64,000 nucleotides of DNA, from positions 70,771,345 through 70,835,344 of the forward strand of contig NC_087062.1 in NCBI RefSeq assembly GCF_963678635.1, given 5' to 3'. This DNA comes from Symsagittifera roscoffensis. Lineage: Eukaryota; Xenacoelomorpha; Acoela; Convolutidae. The notes beneath the pieces were generated by a model that was given only the letters and a program-made list of their open reading frames with translations, made no database searches and was not told the DNA's origin. Every line of letters begins with the position of its first letter. The first letter of the stretch is position 1. The translations under genes and the position numbers were made by a program. This document shows positions 56,501 through 64,000 of the stretch, in pieces.

Positions 56501-57208
56501 TATATTTTAGAATAAATGTAACCAATTTTACTCATAATTAGTGATGTATTTCTTAGTGTTCGATTGCAAATTTTCTCACACTCTTTATGTAATAATAATT
56601 AACTCTGTATGAAGATTTATTTACGAAGTCAAAGTTGAAATATACAAGATTTTTTTCTAACAATGGATGAGAGATCTGTTTAAGTAGAAAATATTTTTAG
56701 GTGTTTTGAGTTGAAAACAAATCCGTTGCAAAAATGGGGGACATGGCGAGACATTTTTAGCTTGCAAGTGCAATCAATTCCTTGTAAAAATAAATCTTTT
56801 TGCAACTGTTTTCTTTCCAGATAAATAAAACTAGGCCCAAAAGGCTAAGAAAGTTATATTTTAGAATAAATGTAACCAATTTTACTCATAATTAGTGATG
56901 TATTTCTTAGTGTTCGATTGCAAATTTTCTCACACTCTTTATGTAATAATAATTAACTCTGTATGAAGATTTATTTACGAAGTCAAAGTTGAAATATACA
57001 AGATTTTTTTCTAACAATGGATGAGAGATCTGTTTAAGTAGAAAATATTTTTAGGTGTTTTGAGTTGAAAACAAATCCGTTGCAAAAATGGGGGACATGG
57101 CGAGACATTTTTAGCTTGCAAGTGCAATCAATTCCTTGTAAAAATAAATCTTTTTGCAACTGTTTTCTTTCCAGATAAATAAAACTAGGCCCAAAAGGCT
57201 AAGAAAGT
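56501..57208. repeat. Two identical 354-bp tandem copies
   Basis: TATATTTTAGAATAAATGTAA..GGCTAAGAAAGT occurs at 56501-56854 and again at 56855-57208, with no difference that I can see. Because it lies directly beside the 200-N gap, an assembly duplication is as likely as a recent tandem duplication. Confidence 0.9.
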
Positions 57209-58900
57209 AAAGTAACTATTCGAATTTTTTTAACACTCTTTTTTCTGCAGTCAACCCGGGTTGAGATTCACAGACCGAAAATATTAGTTATGCATTTCCA
57301 AATACAAAGCTTAAGAAAAAAACTTGTCATACAGTGTTTATGGTAATCCAATTTTGAAAAATTTTTTGTTTTCTTTGGCATAAAAATTGGTGTGTCATTA
57401 TAATTAATTTTTTTGCGAAAAAGAGCTAATCATACAATTACTTTTAAATAATTAAAACCGTAAGACTAGCATACTTTTGATGGACATTTTGTGTGCATAA
57501 CATATTTTTGATGGACATTTTGTGTGCATAACATAGTCGTAGGTAAAAAAAGTTGCCTTTTTTGTTTCGGTATTGCTTAAAAAATTGTTCATAATGTTTG
57601 GCATGTTTTTGTGTGTCCCGGGGAATGAATTATGCGTTCACAACTTTGAAGTCAAATACTAGAGAAAATTAAATCAATTACGAAGCATTGTGCATGCAAG
57701 GCCCTCAATCTTTTAGTTAGTCAAGCTTTGAGAAGCCAGGATCTTTTTTATTACGCGACCAGACTGTGCACTGAATAAAAGCACAACTTGGTGTTTATAG
57801 GTAAATGTTATCCAGAGAAAAATCTTCTAATTTGTTTTAACATGTAAGTGGATTTGACTTACACAACTTCTATCTATTCCGCGCACACATACCCTTATCG
57901 TTAGTTTTATCAGCACATTAGTTTTGTCACAGATTCCGCAATGACCAAACTTATCTAGATATTCCAGATTCTCCTAACGAAAGAGGATTCCGCAAATTGT
58001 GAGCGGAGTCCGCAATTTTCAGCAGATTCGGCCAAACTATAACAAAAATACGATGAATAATTTTTGTACTGTTTCGGATTCTGTAAATTTTGTTGAGAAT
58101 TCCGCATTTTTGACTGTTTTTGGCGCGATTTGAGCAAAACAACATTTCATATTTTTATTTGTCGAACCCAAAACAGTCAAACAATCAAATAAAACTAACA
58201 ATGATCCGGATTCTGCAACAAATCTGTTTTCGGCCTGTTGTGGAAACCGCTCTTCCCAAAATACACAGTTTGCCGTCCGTAATGTCGGTTACAAAAACAG
58301 CTCAGAAATTTTGATAAGGAAACAAAAAAGAAACACTTTTGGAAAGAAAAACAAAGTTTCTGTAGAAGAATCATAGATCTTTCATGCAATTTTTTTTAAT
58401 GGAGACGCATGAAAATTGCTGCTTTCCATATATTAAAATTTCAGCGTGGAATATGTGTCAATCAATTTAAAATATCAAAATCACTCATCACAGACTCGGT
58501 AGCTTACTAAAAAGTTTTTTCAACTAATTTTTACCAAGTTTAATTTGGATGCTTATTTTTTTTCAGAAATATTTCCAGTTGCTCGGCTAAGCTCTTAGCA
58601 ACCGTCACTACGCTAAAGCAAAAATATATACCTTTGAAGCACATAAACTTAAATTGGCCTAAATATTTTTTAGCTCTCTCTCAGAAAAATGTGCTTCAAA
58701 AATTGACAACACTTTTTTACGTGCATCTCTAAAACACACCAAGTTTTTCTTTACCATTTGCCAAATTTCAGAGCGTAGTTTAAAAAATAACTGTTGAAAC
58801 AAGAAAATTTCGAACAACTTACCTAAAAATGTCTCCCGAACTCTAGCCTAATATTCATCGGTGTCCCTCTTTGTTTTTTACAGAACAATTTTTTAGTACA
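57209..58900. other. AT-rich sequence without supported genes
   Basis: GATTCCGCAA and variants recur about eight times between 57930 and 58220 in both orientations, suggesting a degraded minisatellite or MITE. No exon-like structure is seen. Confidence 0.45.
57475..57536. repeat. Tandem duplication of about 31 bp
   Basis: TTTTGATGGACATTTTGTG followed by TGCATAACATA occurs twice consecutively. Confidence 0.85.
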
Positions 58901-58902
58901 CT

Positions 58903-59256
58903 TAGGGGCGGATCTAGGGTTACACAAGGGAGATGCGAAATTTTGAAATTTTTTGAAGCTTTCTGAGTTTTCCCAAAGGACTAAAAAACCCTGTTCTGGC
59001 CAAATTTAATGCGCCGCAGTCAAAACTTTGATTAAACAGACCAAACAAGGCATTTGGAAAATTTTTGCTGAAAAATTCCGTTTTTTTTTTGCGCGCGGTT
59101 CCCCGTAAGACTAGTAAATAATGGCAGAGTGTTCAAATTTTAGGGCCCTTCAGCCCCAACTGAATATCTGAAATTAGTACAAAATGGGGATACTTTGGTT
59201 TGGCAGGTGGTCAAGTCCCTGAGAGGGCGGCGTGTCCCCCCCTTAAATCCGCTGGT
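58903..59256. mobile_element. hAT-like MITE (about 350 bp)
   Basis: The left end, AGGGGCGGATCTAGGG, and the right end, CCCTTAAATCCGCTGG, are inverted relatives of each other and of the ends at 11646-11826. Internal words (GCGCGCGGTTCCCC, CTGAGAGGGCGG) match the family at 53000-53310. There is no coding capacity. Confidence 0.6.
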
Positions 59257-59729
59257 GAGAACACTATGATTTTTAATCCAGAGTAAAAATATATTGACTA
59301 TTTTCAGATATTTGATGATTGTTTCTTCAAATAAAATGTTTTTGTTCTGGTACACAACTGATTTGCTATGCTTTGATAAAAAAAAAGTTGCGCACTGAAA
59401 ACTTTTTTTTTGGAAAGATGTTGTTATCTGTTTCTTCTTGATCAAAAACAATCTTCATAATAGTTTTTATTCTTTCTCTTGTGATCTTCAGTTAATCATT
59501 CTAAATATACGAAAATGGAAGTATAACAATTGTTTCTGTTTTTAGAATCAATGAAAACAAATTTTTCAATCTTACTCATGGAAAATATCAAAATTAAAAT
59601 CCGCTTCTAACTCCATTTGATGAGGTCAAAAAATGGCTATGCTTTTTGAATCATGTCCAAAACAGTTAATCAGCTTGAGCAGAACGCAAATTTTTTCATT
59701 TCACAAGTAGAACTAACTTTTGAAACGTT

Positions 59730-60106
59730 CAGGGGTGAGAAATGGATAATCGCATATCCGATATATCGAAATATCTGTCGACAAGCTTTTAAGTATCGCG
59801 ATAATCTATTTAGCATTTGGAAACAACTTTTTTCCCTTGAGTAAAAATGGACCACTATGCTAACTTTATTCATGAAGCGAAAGACAAAAAAGATACGTTT
59901 CTTGTCTTTATTTTCTTCGCTCGATAGCCCCTCAACCATTGCGCCTTGTGTCAGTTCAAACATGGCATTAATTTTTCTGTCACTCATTTAAAATTTAGGG
60001 TACTAATAATCGCGGTTATCGGATAATCTATCGGGAGGGCTCAATGTATCGCGATAATCTATCGGAACCAAAATATCTATCGTCGATACGATACTTCACA
60101 CCCCTG
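59730..60106. mobile_element. hAT-like MITE with CAGGGGTG..CACCCCTG ends (377 bp)
   Basis: The ends are exact inverted repeats for 8 bp. The similarity continues inward: the right end in reverse reads CAGGGGTGTGAAGTATCG and the left CAGGGGTGAGAAATGGAT. Both subterminal regions are packed with TATCGCGATAATC and ATCGGATAATC words. The flanking 8-mers (GAAACGTT and AACCAATT) do not match, so the target duplication has decayed or the element is rearranged. Confidence 0.72.
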
Positions 60107-60690
60107 AACCAATTAAAGTGCGGTCTTTTCGAAAATAGGTTGTTCTCGAGCAAAGAACACTTCTTTTATTTGAATTGAGACAATAATTGCTCCAAAATTT
60201 TTGTTATTTGACGATAAGTTCTTATTTGAATAATGCAAACGTTGGGGAATTTTTCAAGAAACTTATAACTTCATTTTCTCAGCTAATAAAATCTTGGTCA
60301 TATTGGCCAAAAGTTACTTGAATTATTTAGGGTTTTGCCGAGGTACGAGCGGTCTTTTTAGGTTAACATTAACTGTTCTGTAGAACTGTGGACGAGAACT
60401 GCTCAATCAATTTATTCGCAAATGAAAAAATATATTTGAAATTACGCTCAAAAACCTTTCCGATTTTTGACCAATCAAAACTTGCAATCAAACTATATAT
60501 TCTAGCTGCTTAAAAATTAATATTTTGTCACTCAGAAACAATAAATTGCTCAGGTAAAGTGAGGCAAAAAAAATTAAAAGTGTTTTCTCTGTGACATGAC
60601 TTGAAAAATTTCCTTTGTCTTGAAAACTGAAAACTCTTCCGATTGTTAGTTTTGTAGCAAAAATTGTTCATTTTTTTTTTTAAATTTAGG

Positions 60691-60897
60691 GTTTTTGCGA
60701 GCTTATTGGTACGAACAATCACAAATGGCGAGCTTCCCTTCAAAAATATTTGGCAATTCTTTCACGAAGATAGTCCATCTACTCAAGAAAAACTGCATGA
60801 TATTTTTGAAACATTTTTTGAAAACGACCTAATTTCTATATACCTACTTGCAAACTGTTTGGAACCTCGTTTCTGTTCTTCAGCTTCTAGCTTATAA
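60691..60897 (+). other. Exon-like open frame, possible hAT transposase relic
   Basis: A T-rich tract ending in AAATTTAG precedes a frame that runs to TAA at 60895-60897. It encodes about 68 residues, including LLVRTITNGELPFKNIWQFF and a helical EKLHDIFETFFEND. The RTIxNGELPF segment is like the conserved start of hAT transposase core domains, though no DDE core follows. It could be a terminal exon of an unknown gene instead. Confidence 0.3.
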
Positions 60898-61855
60898 AAA
60901 AGAAATATAACGAGTTCCTTTACAAAATATTTAAAGTTACCAATCATGATCTTTCAACTAAAGCCCTTCTTCCATATGTAAACTTCTAGCCTGACCACTT
61001 CCCGACTGACTGGAATAAAGTTGATCTCAAAATAATCTCGCAAAACAGTGTTTCTACAGATCTCTAGAGGCAAAGGACATTAGGAGTAGGGCTAGGTGTT
61101 AATAGTCAACAAAGGATTACTACAAACCTATCCGGCCAAAAACAAGTAACGTGAACAGAAACTATTCTGTGAGTTGAGCACCCTGCTTACAAACCTACAC
61201 CCAAGAACTCTTTTTATTTGTATTCCCCCGTTTAGTTTAAAAAGTTACCCTACCTCAATGAAGAATTTTTTTATTGCATATATACGGAAACAGCAGTCTT
61301 CAAAGCGAATTTTATTTCATCCTAAAGTTTTCTATGAATATAATTTTTTTTCTAAGATAAAGAACAAAAAATACAGAGATAAAAATCGCCACGAACAATC
61401 TAGGCCGCTTGTTTTTGGTTGTTAAAAGTTGAAACATGCGATTGCGTCCTCTAAAACTTCTCATTTTAATTCTCTATATTTTTTATTTTTGGAAACTTGC
61501 GAATTTTGAAAATTACTTCACGGAATATAAAAATAAAGCCTAACACGTTTCCGGGGAAAATAAAAAAGCACATCGACCAATAAGAATTCCTTTTTAATCT
61601 CAAAAAATTGCACTGTAGATTTTGCTGTTGATAATAAAGGCAAGTCACTTAAGCAAAGTAAATAAATAACTCAGAAAGGTTTACAATAAAGAACTTTCGG
61701 GCTGCTTTTGGTTATAAACAGAAAATTCTCTGTTAATCAACAATTCTCTACAACCAGTCAAGACATATGAAGCACGAAGTTCGATCAGATAGGTGATTTC
61801 TTCTCGGGCAAATTAAGAATGAACTTTTCCTGTTCGATTTATGTGTTTCCTTTAG

Positions 61856-61894
61856 GGCGAGACTTTACTGGCTGACCCAGACGGCAGCCACCAG
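61856..61894 (+). CDS. Candidate 39-bp micro-exon
   Basis: A strong acceptor (TGTGTTTCCTTTAG) is followed by 13 open codons, GETLLADPDGSHQ, and a donor CAG|GTATTT. It is multiple-of-three in length and GC-richer than its flanks. No neighbouring exon of the same gene is identified, so this is a weak call. Confidence 0.22.
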
Positions 61895-62860
61895 GTATTT
61901 TGAGAACCACTTGAGATTTATGGGGTGAACTTTTTATTGGTTTCTGTATCTTGATATTTTGAGAAAGCCTTCCTTCGTTTTCAAATAATCCTATTCACTA
62001 TTTTATAGTTTTACCAACTATATTCTAAAGAGATCGGACTTAACACTCCGATATTGTTTTACTCATATTATTCTTGCTTTGGTTGTTTTCGTGCATTTAC
62101 CCGCAATAAACTTGTTTGGCACTATATACAGCGATTGGGCTTCGCTTGTACCAACTCTTAGAGCTCTAACAGTTTGAAAAGTTAAACAGTGTGAGTTACC
62201 TGTAAACTTAGCAGATAGGTTGCTTACTTATATCCCGATAAGAAACAATCCAATTTACCTGGCCGACAACTTTTTTCTTTAAAAAAATCTGTTTCAAGAT
62301 TGAAATGAATTAAAACACCTGATTATAGTTAATTTTAACAAACAACTCAAGACGGGTCTGCAATTAATTATATGGACTTCTGCGAGTTTCCTTCAGACTA
62401 GTTCTTTGTCATCAGGGAGGCCAATATTGCGTATCCTACATCATAAAGCAATCCAATATGTCCCCAATAAATTCATAAATTTCTCTTGTCGACGTTTGCA
62501 CTCAACCACCCGGAAATTAACAGTCTGTATCGTAAACAACTCACTTGTTATTGTTGATGACTTTGCCGCAACGCAGGAAATTGAAAATCCCAATTATATA
62601 TACCATGTTCACAAAATCTGACTGCATCACATTTTATCTTCCAAACCCCCTATTTATTAAAACTTTTGATTGGGTAATTTAAAGAAAATTTAATCAAAAA
62701 TTGCACCAAGAAACGCAAGATCAATTTTGTTACATATCTGTTAAAATTTAAACTGGATTTCACCTTCGCTTTTGAAAACTGGACTCACTTTAAGCTATTA
62801 AACATTTGTTGATAAAAAAGTGTTATATAGTTTTCAGTTTTGATATTGGTTCTATTCAGG

Positions 62861-62998
62861 ATGGATTCTAAAAGTGGCCGCGTTGTTACTTTTCTTCTCA
62901 TTGCTATATTTATCTCGACCTCGCTCAATTTTGCGATTTTATTTTACCAAACTTTTACTTTGGAACAAAGCGACAACAACCAGATCATCAAACGGCAG
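62861..62998 (+). CDS. First exon of a predicted type II membrane protein gene
   Basis: The ATG at 62861 opens 46 codons that end exactly at a CAG|GTATTT donor. They encode a short basic N-tail (MDSKSGR), a hydrophobic segment of about 20 residues (VVTFLLIAIFISTSLNFAIL) and a polar stem (EQSDNNQIIKRQ). A positive N-tail followed by one membrane segment predicts a signal anchor with the C-terminus in the lumen. This is the arrangement of Golgi glycosyl- and sulfotransferases and of many membrane proteases. The family cannot be told from this exon. The rest of the gene lies beyond 64000 or in exons I cannot see. The phase is 0. Confidence 0.55.
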
Positions 62999-63073
62999 GT
63001 ATTTTTTCTTTCTGATTAAACATATCGGAGTTTATCAACTGGCTTATCAAAAATTAATAGCTACAACAATACC

Positions 63074-63177
63074 CGGTTGCGCGCAGTACGGCTGCGCCAG
63101 ATAGATTTCGCAGTCCGGCCGAGGTTTTTTCAGTCGCGCAAAGTCACACACTGAACCGCTACGGCCGCGCCGCAACT
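63074..63177. mobile_element. GC-rich inverted-repeat islet, MITE candidate
   Basis: A 100-bp block far richer in GC than its surroundings begins GGTTGCGCGCAGTACGGCTG and ends CTACGGCCGCGCCGCAAC. The two ends are imperfect inverted repeats. It lies just after the exon at 62861-62998. Confidence 0.4.
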
Positions 63178-63199
63178 TAAATGTAGTTACAAATGAAAA

Positions 63200-63420
63200 C
63201 AAGAATAGCCGGTTACTGTGCAAAAAGCCCAGAATGTTCCGACCATAGTCTCTAAAAAACAAGCGCAAAAAAAAACAATTTTTTTTTTCAAATTAATGTC
63301 GTTATTTCTGGGTGGTGTGATAAAAAGATCTGAACAAAAAATTAGGCACGTTCGAAAGGCACAGTATAAAAGGCAAATCGGAAAACAATTTTCTGACAAA
63401 AAATGACAAGAACAAAAAAA
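63200..63420. repeat. Dispersed repeat with GGTTACTGTGC..GTTCCGACCA
   Basis: It shares AGCCGGTTACTGTG, TTCCGACCA and TAAAAAGATCT with 55425-55570, and more loosely with 46070-46110. The open frames on both strands are by-products. Confidence 0.55.
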
Positions 63421-63784
63421 AACAACAGTGTCGTGAAGTTCAAAAAAATTTTTTACGGTTTTTTTTTACAGATTTTTTTAATTTTGGAAATTTTGATTCC
63501 AAAGAACTCCAGCAACTAATTTTACTCCAGTAAAACTATAAATAAGCATAAATAACTAAGCCGAAGTTAACGGCTTAAATTAAGTATGAACAAGCCTGCT
63601 TATATGCTTGCTCGCTATACTCGCTGCAAATTAGAAAAAATTCATACCGGTTTTTCTCAACACATGAAAACTTTTTAAAATTCGAATCACGACTGAAAGA
63701 ATTTATTTATGATACATCACTCATCCCAATGATTATTTGTGAAACCTGATTTGTGGTTAAAAAAACCCACCCAGATATAAATTT

Positions 63785-64000
63785 CCTCTCCGTTTTCAAT
63801 GGCCGGAATAAAATAAATAATCATATTAATGATAAACATAAAAATCATTTTAATCATGAAAATAATCATGTAAAAATAAAAAATGAAAAACAATCATAAC
63901 AATGATTATAATAATCATGAAAACAATAAAAAAAAAATCAAACGATCATAATTACCATAATCATAATAGCCATAATTATTATAATGATAATCATAATCAA
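63785..64000. repeat. AATCAT-rich simple repeat
   Basis: Degenerate array of AATAATCAT, AAAATCATTTTAATCATG and ATAATGATAATC to the end of the window. Confidence 0.85.

Noticed and set aside
56168-56525. Frames across the 200-N gap
   Set aside because: They consist of unknown bases.

Overview
This is an AT-rich stretch of an animal nuclear genome, probably an invertebrate. It has a split protein-coding gene with GT-AG introns, very few exons, several classes of transposable elements, minisatellites and two scaffold gaps (runs of N). No bacterial-style gene packing, operon or CRISPR array is present. A tunicate such as a larvacean is one possible source, because envelope-bearing Ty3/gypsy elements are known there, but nothing in the window proves it.

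Layout. 1-2.5 kb is mostly a degenerate minisatellite. 3.4-3.65 kb holds an orphan coding-like exon. 4.3-4.9 kb carries a diverged LTR on the minus strand next to the first gap. 7.9-17.25 kb is a seven-exon class A (rhodopsin-like) GPCR gene on the minus strand. Its introns contain a TIR-flanked FLYWCH/Mutator-like element, a small hAT-like MITE, a large fold-back with tandem copies, and other repeat fragments. 15.4-33 kb is a tandem duplication with a unit of about 9.47 kb, each unit holding GPCR exons 1-2 plus the 5' part of an LTR retroelement. The first unit ends inside the retroelement protease, at 24869/24870. The second unit leads into the full-length element.

The full-length element (27709-43675, about 16 kb) has two LTRs, a PBS-like site, ATCT target duplications, gag, pol (RT, RNase H, integrase), a decayed envelope-like gene and a further coding-like region between env and the 3' LTR. 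Frameshifts, stops and deletions make it inactive. Copy A keeps the protease and an intact zinc knuckle that copy B has lost. Copy B keeps everything downstream.

43.7-64 kb has no convincing complete gene. It contains a GA-rich microsatellite, Cys-free minisatellites built on a CGACTTTCTCGACC-like motif, clusters of the palindrome TTATAATCGATTATAA, a 2.2-kb tandem duplication, a perfect 354-bp duplication beside the second gap, hAT-like MITEs, and two small exon candidates. The better of these (62861-62998) is a first exon encoding a type II membrane anchor and starts a gene that runs off the window.

Limits: all calls come from reading the sequence. Gene family assignments rest on motifs, not on database searches.
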